Of a stretch of DNA of 64,000 bases, positions 52,991-62,001 are shown one piece after another. The stretch is from NCBI RefSeq assembly GCF_007830185.1, contig NZ_VLKZ01000002.1, forward strand, positions 248,001 to 312,000, in the 5' to 3' direction. The DNA comes from Halalkalibacter nanhaiisediminis (GTDB taxonomy: Bacteria; Bacillota; Bacilli; Bacillales; Bacillaceae_D). Position numbers and translations under genes: made by a program. The notes under the pieces were generated by a model. It did not search any database. It had not been told where the DNA came from and worked only from the letters and a program-made list of their open reading frames with translations. Numbering within the stretch: position 1 is the first letter of the stretch; every line of letters starts with the position of its first letter.

Positions 52991-54613
52991 TTAATCTTCT
53001 CCGATAACAACTTCGGCAATATTAACGGCATGATCTCCTACACGTTCTAAATTACTTACAATGTCAACATAGATAATACCTGCAGCACCTGTACATCTAT
53101 TTTCATTTAGACGTATAATATGTTTTTTACGAAGATCACGTTCCATGTTATCGATTTTCTCTTCTTTTTCTAGAACGGATCTTGCGTCATCTTGATTTCC
53201 CGTTTCTAATGCTTTAATTGATTGTTTTAAAGTAGATAACGTTAAATCAAACATTTCATCCAGATCAGCAATCGCTGACTCAGAAAATATCACTTTGTTC
53301 GTAATTTGATACTGAACAAGTTCCATAATATTTTCCATATGGTCACCAATTCGCTCTAAATCTCTAATCGTGTTCAGTAAAGTTGAATGTAATTTCGAAT
53401 CTTCACCTGAGAGAGAATGCGAAGATAATTTAACAAGATAATCGGTAATTTTCCGATCCAAATTATTTATTGCATTCTCAAATTGCGGAACCATTTCCCC
53501 ATGTTTCTTTTCATGAGTTTTCATAAAGAGCCCTACCTCTTCAAGTCCCTTTTCTGTTAACTCAGCCATCCTAAGCACTTCTTTTTGACCTTGTCCAAGA
53601 GCTATTGATGGAGATTCACGAATAAATCGTTCATCCAAATGGACTGCCTTATATTCAATAGTAGAATCCTCTCCAGGTACCAGCTTTGTAACGATCAAGG
53701 CGAGTATGGCAATAAATGGCGCTTGAATTAACGTATTCGAGACGTTAAAGATACCGTGCGCAAATGCAATTGTCATTTCTGGATTAAGACCTAAAGAATC
53801 TTGAAGAGATGAAATCAAATAGACAAAAGGACTAAACAACAGTAAGACAATCACTGTTCCAATTAAGTTGAAAATAACATGGGTTAACGCTGCTCTTTTC
53901 GCTGCAACAGAAGCCCCAATTGATGCCAAAACAGCTGTTATAGTCGTCCCGATGTTATCACCAAATAACACAGGTAAAGCCGCATTCAAATCCATTAGCC
54001 CTTGTGAGAAAAGAGCTTGTAGTAATGCAATGGACGCTGAGGAGCTTTGAACAATCATTGTAAATACCGTACCTATGAATACACCAAGTAGCGGATTATC
54101 ACTCAAATTTATCATCATATCAGTAAATGCTTGAACTTCTCTTAGTGGTTTCATGGCATCGCCCATTAAGTTAAGTCCATAAAAAAGAGCACCAAAGCCA
54201 AACAAAATTTGTCCAATATTATTTGCTTTTCTGTTTTTAAAGAAAAAGATCAAAAAGGTACCAACAGCGATAATCGGTAGCGCATAATCTGATATTTTAA
54301 TACCAATGATAAATGCTGTTATCGTAGTACCGATATTTGCCCCCATTATGACTCCAATTGCTTGTTTTAATGTCATAAAACCCGCATTTACAAGTCCAAT
54401 TGTTAATACAGTGGTTCCTGAACTTGATTGAATTAAGATCGTTACTACTAAACCCGCTAGGATACCCATAATCGGATTAGTCGTGTACTTATCTAAAAGA
54501 TCTCTTAATCGATCCCCAGCTGCTTTTTGGAGACCATCTCCCATGTACGTGATCCCAAATAAAAAGATCCCAAGTCCTCCAAAAAACATGAACAGTATTG
54601 TTTGTAAATCCAT
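52991..54613 (-). CDS. Na/Pi cotransporter family protein (NptA/YjbB-like, PhoU C-domain)
   Basis: 540 residues. Two Na/Pi repeat halves with QSSSGTTVLTIGLV and VQSSSASIALLQALF (family QSSS motifs), about 8-9 membrane segments through ~310, then a PhoU-like helical domain (~340-540) including HSTLLNTIRDLERIGDHMENI and IVSNLERVGDHAVNIAEV. Imports or exports phosphate with sodium. A four-repeat Pho box is found upstream (54712-54750), so PhoPR control is likely. Confidence 0.9.
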   Translation of the reverse strand: MDLQTILFMFFGGLGIFLFGITYMGDGLQKAAGDRLRDLLDKYTTNPIMGILAGLVVTILIQSSSGTTVLTIGLVNAGFMTLKQAIGVIMGANIGTTITAFIIGIKISDYALPIIAVGTFLIFFFKNRKANNIGQILFGFGALFYGLNLMGDAMKPLREVQAFTDMMINLSDNPLLGVFIGTVFTMIVQSSSASIALLQALFSQGLMDLNAALPVLFGDNIGTTITAVLASIGASVAAKRAALTHVIFNLIGTVIVLLLFSPFVYLISSLQDSLGLNPEMTIAFAHGIFNVSNTLIQAPFIAILALIVTKLVPGEDSTIEYKAVHLDERFIRESPSIALGQGQKEVLRMAELTEKGLEEVGLFMKTHEKKHGEMVPQFENAINNLDRKITDYLVKLSSHSLSGEDSKLHSTLLNTIRDLERIGDHMENIMELVQYQITNKVIFSESAIADLDEMFDLTLSTLKQSIKALETGNQDDARSVLEKEEKIDNMERDLRKKHIIRLNENRCTGAAGIIYVDIVSNLERVGDHAVNIAEVVIGED

Positions 54614-54930
54614 TTCATCAACCCTTCTTTATATCATTTCGACAAAATGTAACGCTATTTTATCCCCTTTCTTATAGTAAAAAAGGGATTAAGAAAAGTA
54701 AATGTTAGAAGTGTAAAGATATTGTAAAGATATTGTAAAGGCATTGTAAGTTTTATTCTGATGTCGTAATTATAGTTAATTTTTATTACATTAGGGCAAT
54801 TTTTATACATCTTACGTATTTTTAAAGCTTAATGGTAAATAAAACTTTCATGAGCCTCTACTCTCAACCTAGAATGAAAAAGTATTATTCTTTTTCTATC
54901 CAACTAGAAACGAACCAACTTTCACACATA
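54614..54930. promoter_or_regulatory. Promoter region of the Na/Pi gene
   Basis: The minus-strand gene has TACTATAAG as a -10-like element near 54673-54681, downstream of the Pho box. The rest of this spacer shows nothing else. Confidence 0.5.
54712..54750 (-). promoter_or_regulatory. PhoP box (four direct repeats)
   Basis: On the minus strand CTTACA, TTTACA, TTTACA, TTTACA are spaced exactly 11 bp apart (plus strand TGTAAA at 54712, 54723, 54734 and TGTAAG at 54745). This fits the Bacillus PhoP consensus TT(A/T/C)ACA repeated at 11-bp intervals. Confidence 0.88.
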
Positions 54931-54960
54931 AAAAAAGCCTGCAATAAATCATGCAGACTT
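54931..54960 (-). terminator. Terminator of the DUF2203 gene
   Basis: AAGTCTGCATGATTTATTGC with GCAGGCTT on the minus strand, followed by a T-run; 10 nt after the stop. Confidence 0.75.
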
Positions 54961-54969
54961 GTATCTATA

Positions 54970-55371
54970 CTATTCATCTATAGGCTTTCTTCCAGTATAG
55001 CCTTCATCTTCTCCGTGAAAATGTGTAATTTCTGATTCCCCTTGTTTCCAACATAAAAGTACTTCTTCACCTTGAATAATTGCAGGAAAATCAAGAAGTC
55101 CCATTTCAATGTTCTTTAACTGTGCACCAGATGCTTCGATATTGTAAACATGTAATTGCGCTTGAATTTCTAAAAATTCAAGCTCGCTTTCTTTCATAAA
55201 AACACTGTCTGTTTCCGTTTGCAGATGATGAAATGTAGATTCTTTAATTTTCTTTAATTGCTTAGATTTATACTGAAATTCTTTTCGTAACTGTTGTAAT
55301 TCTGCTAACTCTTTTTCAAGTGTCGGTAACAATTCATTGGCTTCTTCTAAAGTAAAATAAATTTTAGACAT
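54970..55371 (-). CDS. DUF2203 family protein
   Basis: 133 residues: KIYFTLEEANELLPTLEKELAELQQLRKEF (coiled-coil helix), then a helical middle and GLLDFPAIIQGEEVLLCWKQGESEITHFHGEDEGYTGRKPID, the typical C-terminus of DUF2203. Function unknown. ATG 55371 with GGAGGTG upstream. Confidence 0.82.
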   Translation of the reverse strand: MSKIYFTLEEANELLPTLEKELAELQQLRKEFQYKSKQLKKIKESTFHHLQTETDSVFMKESELEFLEIQAQLHVYNIEASGAQLKNIEMGLLDFPAIIQGEEVLLCWKQGESEITHFHGEDEGYTGRKPIDE

Positions 55372-55681
55372 CCTATGCACCTCCAAAAACTATTATAAAA
55401 CAAAATAGAGTGCATTTAAAGGAATCCAACTTAATGTCACTTGAAATCTTATCTTGTTAGACGTTGATATACTATCCAATCTCCTATCAAACATTATACA
55501 GTACGATATAATAGTCCCAATAGATAAGTTATATCTCTGTACATGATTATATAAGGTTATAATAGATAGTAGTATGATTGCTACTTCAGGCTTGTGGGTG
55601 TAAAAGGAGCTGATTACTACGGAACAGCATCGTTTTTTCCGTATATTAGGAGTCGTTTGTTATGTAACGGCCATTCTTTAT

Positions 55682-56992
55682 TTGACAGAGCACTTTTTTC
55701 AAAGCGAAAAACTGATTCTACTATATAGTATTTTCGGCGCTATTTTGCTAGTCTTTAGTTTATTTTTCCTGCAACACATTAGTCGTTTCATTGTATTAAC
55801 TCTTCTAATTGTTGGGATTGTTTGTTACTATCTTGAAGAAGTAAGTCTATTTGATGCCTTACTTGGTTTTGGCGAAAACATAAATTTATTGTCATTATTT
55901 TTATTAATACCGTTAATTGGCACTTTTATGTCTAGTGCAGGCTATTTAACAGCATTAAAAGAAATGGTTCAAGAAAAGGAACGAAAAGGTAATCAACACC
56001 CTTATCGTCTTAGCTTTTTTTTAACGGCTACTATTGGGGTGTTATTAAATTTCGGCTCAATGCCGATTGTTAAAAGAATAGCTGAAGAGAGTCTTTCTGC
56101 TTACCGCGATCAAAAACTAACCCTAACAATCATGCGTGCGTTCGCCTTCGGAATGTTTTGGTCTCCATATTTTGTGAACGTGGGCCTCGTTCTAGTGTTA
56201 TTTAACCTTTCTTGGCTAGATATTAGTGGCTACGGTTTTATACTTGGTCTGATTTATTTACTTGTATGTTGGCTGATGTTTAGGAAAATCTCATTTCCTG
56301 ATGATCCAATCATTGAACATACTCATCTAGAAAAGACTTATTTGTCGCAACAGTCTCTTGTCCCATTGCTATCTTTCAGTTTTACACTAATTACATTATC
56401 TTTTCTATTAGACTATTTATTAGAAGTAAATATGCTTACGATTGTCTCGATTTTAGCTATTATTCTACCTATATGCTGGGCACTTGGAACAAAAGTGATA
56501 TCTTCTTATATTCATGATGTATCTGAACAGGTCCAATCTTCTTTTTTTCGCTTGAAAAATGAGATTGCCATTTTTATCAGCGCAGGCTTTTTTGGGAAAG
56601 CGATATCAGAGACTGAAATTGGAGCAACTATTTCAGAAATGTTGTTTCAATCATCATTTGGTTCCGTTTATTTATTAAGTTTTTCCATCGTAATTCTTGC
56701 TATCATCCTAGCGCAAATCGGCATTCATCCTATAATTATTGTAATAGGCATTGGTAGTGCTTTGTCTCCTGAAAAATTTGGCGTTAGTCCAGAATACTTA
56801 GCCATGCTCCTTCTAGTAGCTTGGACACTAGCGACACAACTGTCGCCTTTTTCAGGTCAAGTACTAATGGCTTCACGCTTAATGGGAAAACCACCTAAAA
56901 TGCTCATTATACAGAATATTCCTTTTGTATTACTATTATCAATCATTTTAATCTCTACCATCTTCGGTTTACATTGGTTTAAGCTACTTTAG
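55682..56992 (+). CDS. Polytopic membrane protein, probable transporter
   Basis: 436 residues and about 11-12 hydrophobic segments, with the first ~20 residues missing from the assigned TTG start. In-frame codons upstream (from about 55619) encode TEQHRFFRILGVVCYVTAILYL, a convincing further membrane segment, without ATG/GTG/TTG. An AAAGGAG at 55603-55609 is 9 nt before an ACG at 55619, which may be a mutated ATG. FGSMPIVKRIAEESL and LATQLSPFSGQVLMASRLMGKPP resemble permease loops. Substrate and family not recognised. Confidence 0.6.
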   Translation: MTEHFFQSEKLILLYSIFGAILLVFSLFFLQHISRFIVLTLLIVGIVCYYLEEVSLFDALLGFGENINLLSLFLLIPLIGTFMSSAGYLTALKEMVQEKERKGNQHPYRLSFFLTATIGVLLNFGSMPIVKRIAEESLSAYRDQKLTLTIMRAFAFGMFWSPYFVNVGLVLVLFNLSWLDISGYGFILGLIYLLVCWLMFRKISFPDDPIIEHTHLEKTYLSQQSLVPLLSFSFTLITLSFLLDYLLEVNMLTIVSILAIILPICWALGTKVISSYIHDVSEQVQSSFFRLKNEIAIFISAGFFGKAISETEIGATISEMLFQSSFGSVYLLSFSIVILAIILAQIGIHPIIIVIGIGSALSPEKFGVSPEYLAMLLLVAWTLATQLSPFSGQVLMASRLMGKPPKMLIIQNIPFVLLLSIILISTIFGLHWFKLL

Positions 56993-57095
56993 CTCTTACA
57001 AGATAATAATGATGACGAAATATGCTACACTTTTAAAGAAATAATTTCATTGTAGATTCAATTACCTTATAACTGAAAGTGAAGGAGAATGACTG

Positions 57096-57401
57096 ATGGA
57101 AAATAAAGAATTAGAAAAACAGATCATTCAAAATTACCAAAGCGATGAGAATATGATGATTCTCGTCTTTGCACAGTGGTGTGTAAATAACAACCTAGAT
57201 CCAGAAGAATTATACACTCGCGCATATCCAAATCAGTCAACAAATTATTCACTTACACAGTCTATGCAGTTAACCGTTCCTAAGGAAGAAGCAGGCCCAA
57301 TTAGTGATGACACCTTACTTGGAGTTCTATCCCTTTTTGGAAATGAAGATCTTGCTTTTATTGTGACAAAAGAAATTGAAAAAAGAAGTCTTAAAAACTA
57401 A
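57096..57401 (+). CDS. Conserved hypothetical protein (101 aa)
   Basis: MENKELEKQIIQNYQSDENMMILVFAQWCVNNNLDPEELYTRAYP..., soluble and acidic, helical N-terminus. Strong GAAGGAG site and a hairpin after the stop (57410-57440). No domain recognised; similar short proteins are known from bacilli. Confidence 0.6.
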   Translation: MENKELEKQIIQNYQSDENMMILVFAQWCVNNNLDPEELYTRAYPNQSTNYSLTQSMQLTVPKEEAGPISDDTLLGVLSLFGNEDLAFIVTKEIEKRSLKN

Positions 57402-57409
57402 GAATCCGA

Positions 57410-57440
57410 AGGCGTTTCTATTTTTTAAAAAGTAGGAACG
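57410..57440 (+). terminator. Hairpin after the 101-aa gene
   Basis: AGGCGTTTCTA pairs with TAGGAACGCCT with one mismatch; no clear T-run. Confidence 0.5.
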
Positions 57441-57535
57441 CCTACTCACTTAACTTTTTTAATAATACTGAATAAAATACAAAACTTGTCACATTGTAGT
57501 ATATATTGTGGCTACAGCTTATTCTCTGTTTTATC

Positions 57536-58198
57536 TTAGATTAATATTTCTTTTAAATAGTTAAGGTCTTGTGCAATATGAGTAGACATTGCTGCTGCAG
57601 CCCTATCTACATCTCTTGCTCTCATAAAATGAATAATTTCCTCGTGTTGCTCTAAAATTTCTAAACACCTTTTACTGTTTTCAACATTCATCGTTCGATA
57701 AAAGAAAGTTAATGAACGTAAATCATTTAATTGTCTTTTTAAACGTATATTTTGACTAGCTTCTATTATAAGATCATGATACTTCGAATTTAGTTCAACA
57801 ATTTGTTCAATTGAGTATTTTTCCCCTTTATTAAACACTTCTTTCGTATTTTGAAGAAGATCTGCTATATATTCCAATGTCTGATCAGATGCCAACCGCG
57901 TTGCTAAAACAACTGCAACTGATTCAAGTGCTTGTCTGCACTGATAAATATCCTCAACATCCTTTATTGTAGGTTCATAAACAAAAATTCTCGATTTTTC
58001 ATCAATGACAAGTAACCCCTCCTGTTCTAATGAACGGATGGCTTCTCTTACAGGACTTCGACTAATTTCCAACGTTCGAGCGATTTTTGCTTCGTAAATT
58101 CGCTCTCCTGGTAAAAATTCACCTCTAATAATTTTCTCCCTTAAATAATCATGAGCTTGATGATGATAAGAAACAGCTTTTTTAATAGAAAAATCCAT
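57536..58198 (-). CDS. GntR/FCD family transcriptional regulator
   Basis: 220 residues. Winged helix (YLREKIIRGEFLPGERIYEAKIARTLEISRSPVREAIRSLEQEGLL) and the all-helical FCD ligand domain (YQCRQALESVAVVLATRLA, HDLIIEASQN, HEEIIHFMRARDVDRAAAAMSTHI with the metal His). Divergent from the SLC13 transporter; it is the likely regulator via the palindrome 58346-58366. FCD members sense organic acids. Confidence 0.88.
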   Translation of the reverse strand: MDFSIKKAVSYHHQAHDYLREKIIRGEFLPGERIYEAKIARTLEISRSPVREAIRSLEQEGLLVIDEKSRIFVYEPTIKDVEDIYQCRQALESVAVVLATRLASDQTLEYIADLLQNTKEVFNKGEKYSIEQIVELNSKYHDLIIEASQNIRLKRQLNDLRSLTFFYRTMNVENSKRCLEILEQHEEIIHFMRARDVDRAAAAMSTHIAQDLNYLKEILI

Positions 58199-58308
58199 AC
58201 CTTTTCACCTCTCCCTTATAAAGTGCAAAAACTCTAATAATCACCAATGAAAAAACAGTTAAAATAACAAGATTGACGACGAATTATGAATATTTTTAAA
58301 AAGAAATA

Positions 58309-58366
58309 TTGACTAAATATTCACGAAAGTTATAATAAGTATATTACCTGTCGACAGACGACAGGT
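58309..58366 (+). promoter_or_regulatory. SigA promoter with downstream GntR-type operator for the SLC13 transporter
   Basis: -35 TTGACT (58309-58314), 16-nt spacer, -10 TATAAT (58331-58336). Just downstream ACCTGTCG-ACAGA-CGACAGGT (58346-58366) is an 8-bp inverted repeat with a 5-bp spacer that would sit on or next to the start site. Confidence 0.8.
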
Positions 58367-58398
58367 CAAGAAATAAAGAAAGGGACATCCCACAAGCG

Positions 58399-58412
58399 TG
58401 TAAGCGCTTAAA
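58399..58412. promoter_or_regulatory. cre-like site in the transporter leader
   Basis: TGTAAGCGCTTAAA: one mismatch to TGWAANCGNTNWCA (A in place of C at position 13). Downstream of the promoter, consistent with CcpA road-block repression. Confidence 0.55.
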
Positions 58413-58440
58413 AATTTAAAAGAGGATGAGGTTTAAAATC

Positions 58441-60096
58441 ATGAAAGCAAATATTTTAACACTTTGGAATCATTTATGGACTTCTCATCATCAAGCGAAA
58501 AATTTACTTTTGTTTGCATTACCTGTAAACACAAAGAAAAAACTTGAAAAAACGATTTCAAAAGAAGCAAATCACAAAGACAATGAAAAACCACCTAGTT
58601 ACACAGGGCCTCAAAAAGTGGGGTTAATTCTTGGACCACTTCTTTTTCTTTCTGTATTATTTTTCTTTTTCCCTGAAGGATTAAGCTATGAAGGGCGTAT
58701 GGTTCTCGCGACAACATTATGGGTTGCAACCTGGTGGATTACAGAGGCTATTCCTATTCCAGCAGCATCTCTCTTACCCATTATACTCTTACCGATAACT
58801 GGTGCTTTAGATGGGAGTGCAGTTACCTCTTCTTACGGTGACCCGATTATCTTCCTATTCTTAGGTGGATTCTTTATTGCTTTAGCGATGGAGAAATGGG
58901 ATTTACATAAGAGAATAGCGTTAACGATCATTTCTGTGATTGGTACAAGTCCAAGAAATATTGTTCTTGGTTTTATGGCAGCAACAGGGTTCCTATCAAT
59001 GTGGGTTTCAAACACAGCTGCCGTTATGATGATGCTTCCGATCGGTACAGCCATCACGTATCAAGTAGCCCAGGCTTTAAAGAATAGCAAAGAAAACCTT
59101 CCTAACGAAGAGGAGAAATTTTCGAAAGCGCTTATTTTCGGGATTGGTTATGCTGGAACAATTGGTGGACTTGGAACATTAATCGGTACACCACCTAATA
59201 TTATATTAGCTGCTATTATTAATGAATTATATGGAATTCAAATTTCATTTGCGAGCTGGATGTTCTTTGCTTTTCCTGTCGTCATCATTCTATTATTCTC
59301 TAGCTGGTTATTTCTCACAAGAATTGCTCATCCCATTAAATTAAAAAGTCTTCCTGGTGGAAAAGAGTTAATTTCAAACGAGAAAAAAGCTTTAGGAAAA
59401 ACTAGTTTTGAAGAGAAAATGGTTTTAAGCATTTTTACTTTTGCAGCATTTATGTGGATCACAAGAACGTTTTTCTGGGAGGATGGCGGGCTAATCATCG
59501 CAATACCAGGGATTAATGATACGATGATTGCCATATTTGCAGCTGTACTGTTATTTATCATTCCATCTGTTAATAAAGAAGGTCGCTTGTTAAATTGGGA
59601 TGTTGCTAAAGATGTGCCATGGGGAATATTACTTTTATTTGGTGGCGGACTAGCCATAGCAAGTGGATTTCGTGAATCAGGCCTTGCAGAATGGATCGGT
59701 GGACAATTAACGGTCTTAGAAAGTGTTAATTTTATTTTAATTATTATCTTAACAACGACTCTTGTCTTGTTCTTAACTGAAATTACTTCAAATACAGCTA
59801 CTGCCACGATGATTTTACCAGTGCTAGCAGCGCTTGCTCTTGCTCTAAACGTTCATCCATTTGCGTTAATGGTACCAGCAGCAATGGCAGCGAACTGTGC
59901 GTTTATGCTACCAGTTGGAACACCACCTAATGCAATTATCTTTGCTACAGGGAAAATTAAAATTATTGAAATGGTTAAAAACGGTTTTTGGATAAATAAA
60001 TTAGCACTCATTTTAATCGTGCTTGCTGTATACTATTTAATGCCACTTATTTTCGGAATTGATTTGACTGTTTATCCAAGTGAATTAAGAAATTAA
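58441..60096 (+). CDS. SLC13/DASS family sodium:dicarboxylate transporter
   Basis: 551 residues. ATWWITEAIPIPAASLLPIILLPITG, YGDPIIFLFLGGFFIALAMEKW, MWVSNTAAVMMMLPIG and SNTATATMILPVLAALA (the SNT motifs) plus MLPVGTPPNAIIFATGKIK are the DASS signatures. Takes up succinate/malate/fumarate with Na+. ATG 58441 has GAGG 9 nt upstream; it is preferred over ATG 58426. Regulated by the divergent GntR/FCD protein and probably CcpA. Confidence 0.9.
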   Translation: MKANILTLWNHLWTSHHQAKNLLLFALPVNTKKKLEKTISKEANHKDNEKPPSYTGPQKVGLILGPLLFLSVLFFFFPEGLSYEGRMVLATTLWVATWWITEAIPIPAASLLPIILLPITGALDGSAVTSSYGDPIIFLFLGGFFIALAMEKWDLHKRIALTIISVIGTSPRNIVLGFMAATGFLSMWVSNTAAVMMMLPIGTAITYQVAQALKNSKENLPNEEEKFSKALIFGIGYAGTIGGLGTLIGTPPNIILAAIINELYGIQISFASWMFFAFPVVIILLFSSWLFLTRIAHPIKLKSLPGGKELISNEKKALGKTSFEEKMVLSIFTFAAFMWITRTFFWEDGGLIIAIPGINDTMIAIFAAVLLFIIPSVNKEGRLLNWDVAKDVPWGILLLFGGGLAIASGFRESGLAEWIGGQLTVLESVNFILIIILTTTLVLFLTEITSNTATATMILPVLAALALALNVHPFALMVPAAMAANCAFMLPVGTPPNAIIFATGKIKIIEMVKNGFWINKLALILIVLAVYYLMPLIFGIDLTVYPSELRN

Positions 60097-60120
60097 CTTA
60101 AACAAATGTATATGATCGTA

Positions 60121-60165
60121 AACCTTTTAGAAAACTATTAAATTAGACTTCTAAAAGGTTTTCTT
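60121..60165 (+). terminator. Rho-independent terminator
   Basis: AACCTTTTAGAA pairs with TTCTAAAAGGTT, then a T-rich tail. Confidence 0.8.
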
Positions 60166-60267
60166 TTTTCTAATATATTTATCCGATTTACTTCATAATA
60201 CTTGATCTCAAGTAATAAAAATAATGAGTCACGTCAAAATCCAAGAGTAAAAGGAGTTGTTTTTAAA

Positions 60268-60939
60268 ATGTATGATGACCAGCAATTTTTTCATCTTCCA
60301 CCTATTGCCTTTCGTAAAGATACTACTATCATCAAAGTGACAGGAAAAGGAACTCTGTCAGTACCTGCTAACCAAGCCATCATTACGTTAGGAGTCGTTA
60401 CAGAGGATACAAACTTAAGTCAAGCTCAGGTAAATAATTCAGTTACCATGTCTAACATTATTACCTCTCTTTTTTCTCTAGGAATTCCAGGAGATCAAAT
60501 CGAAACAGTTGTTTATCGAATTGATAGTGAATACAATTTTGAAAATGGACAACAGATTTTCAAAGGGTATAAAGTCACTCATCAAATTCAAATTACCGTT
60601 AACGATATTTCTATGGTTGGACAAGTAGTTGATACTGCAGTTGACAATGGTGCAAATTCTGTTTCAACCATCCAATTTACAGTAAATGACTTAGACATTT
60701 TTTATAATCAAGCATTATCAAAAGCTATTCAAAATGGACTGGTAAAGGCAATGATCATTGCTCGAGATTTAAATGTGACACTTAATCAAACTCCAGATAA
60801 AGTGATTGAAATAACACAACCAACTACACCTATCCCCTTTTCAGCGTCCTTTCTCTCAAAAAGTGAAGCTACTCCGATTCAACCAGGTAATATTACGGTG
60901 ACAGCAATTGTTGAAATGGAATTCTCCTATCTAGCTTAG
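60268..60939 (+). CDS. SIMPL (DUF541) domain protein
   Basis: 223 residues: IIKVTGKGTLSVPANQAIITLGVVTEDTNLSQAQVNNSVTMSNIITSLFSLGIPGDQIETVVYRIDSEYNFENGQQIFKGYKVTHQIQITV is the SIMPL pattern (kinase-interacting beta-strand repeats in YggE-like proteins). No signal peptide. Function not known. ATG 60268 has AAAAGGAG 11 nt before it. Confidence 0.85.
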   Translation: MYDDQQFFHLPPIAFRKDTTIIKVTGKGTLSVPANQAIITLGVVTEDTNLSQAQVNNSVTMSNIITSLFSLGIPGDQIETVVYRIDSEYNFENGQQIFKGYKVTHQIQITVNDISMVGQVVDTAVDNGANSVSTIQFTVNDLDIFYNQALSKAIQNGLVKAMIIARDLNVTLNQTPDKVIEITQPTTPIPFSASFLSKSEATPIQPGNITVTAIVEMEFSYLA

Positions 60940-60955
60940 TAGTAATTGATACAAG

Positions 60956-61003
60956 AAAGGCTACATTCTCTTTATCATCTTTAATAAGAGAACGCAGCCT
61001 TTT
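60956..61003. terminator. Terminator between convergent genes
   Basis: AAAGGCT...AGCCTTTT arms with an internal TTCTCTT/AAGAGAA pair (GAGAA with TTCTC), T-run on both sides. Confidence 0.65.
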
Positions 61004-61008
61004 AAATG

Positions 61009-61926
61009 TTAAGCACATTTTTGATCATGTTTTTTTCGTTTAAAATGAGACAAACTTTTACTCAACATCCCGGACGTTAAATAAACCCCAATAAAGACAA
61101 GTAACCCTCCGAATATCTGTTCTATTCGCATAACCTCACCAAGAAGTAAGCTAATAAGAGCTGTAAATACAGGAATTAAATTCAAAAAAATCCCAGCTTG
61201 GCTAGCACCAATCGATCGAACGGAAATATTCCAAAAAACAAATGAAAAAACAGATGGAAAAATAAACATATAAAGGATTCCATAAATCGACATTGAACTT
61301 ATTTCAGATAAATTGATACCCTGCATTAATGCAAATGGAGTAAGAATGATCATGGCAAAAAAAGTCGAAACTGCCGTAGCAGTAATCGGAGGAATAGATA
61401 TTTTCTTCCCTATAATCGAATAAAAAGTCCAAACAATAACCGCTCCGATCATTAACAAATCACCGCGATTATAGTCAGTGTTTAAAATACTACCAAGATT
61501 TCCTTGTGTTAAAATAATCAATGCCCCAAATAAGGAAATAAATAAACCTACGATTTGAATACGTGATAGCTTTTCTCTAAGTAATAACACAGAAAATAAA
61601 ACAATAATGCCTGGATTTAGGGCGCTAATTAAAGCTGCATTTGTAGCAGATGTAAATTCTAGCGCAGAATAAAGAATAAGATTATAACCAATGATGCCCA
61701 ACAAACCTAATAGCACTAAAGGCATCCATGATTTCATCACCATTTTCCAATCTGGTTTTTCAAAATAGAGCGCAATCGGAAATAAGAGAAAAAGTGCTAA
61801 TACCCACCTTGAATAAGTAATCCATAAAGGGGAAATTTCTTCAACAACATATTTACCAAATACATAATTCCCTGCCCAAAATAATGTTGTTAATATTAAT
61901 AAAATCCATATTTTAAAATTTTTCAA
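61009..61926 (-). CDS. EamA family (DMT) transporter
   Basis: 305 residues, ten membrane segments in two EamA repeats: WAGNYVFGKYVVEEISPLWITYSRWVLALFLL and FSVLLLREKLSRIQIVGLFISLFGALIILTQG in the first, and RGDLLMIGAVIVWTFYSIIGKKIS.. in the second. TTG start after GGAGGCG. Substrate (amino acid or nucleoside export) unknown. Confidence 0.88.
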   Translation of the reverse strand: MKNFKIWILLILTTLFWAGNYVFGKYVVEEISPLWITYSRWVLALFLLFPIALYFEKPDWKMVMKSWMPLVLLGLLGIIGYNLILYSALEFTSATNAALISALNPGIIVLFSVLLLREKLSRIQIVGLFISLFGALIILTQGNLGSILNTDYNRGDLLMIGAVIVWTFYSIIGKKISIPPITATAVSTFFAMIILTPFALMQGINLSEISSMSIYGILYMFIFPSVFSFVFWNISVRSIGASQAGIFLNLIPVFTALISLLLGEVMRIEQIFGGLLVFIGVYLTSGMLSKSLSHFKRKKHDQKCA

Positions 61927-62001
61927 TCCATTTCGCCTCCGTTTGTAAAAATGATTTAATGTAATCGATAAATGAAAATCGCCTCCCTTGAAAGAATCAC
62001 T

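Noticed and set aside
59328-59807. 159-codon minus-strand frame
   Set aside because: Antisense shadow of the SLC13 transporter; typical codon-mirror composition.
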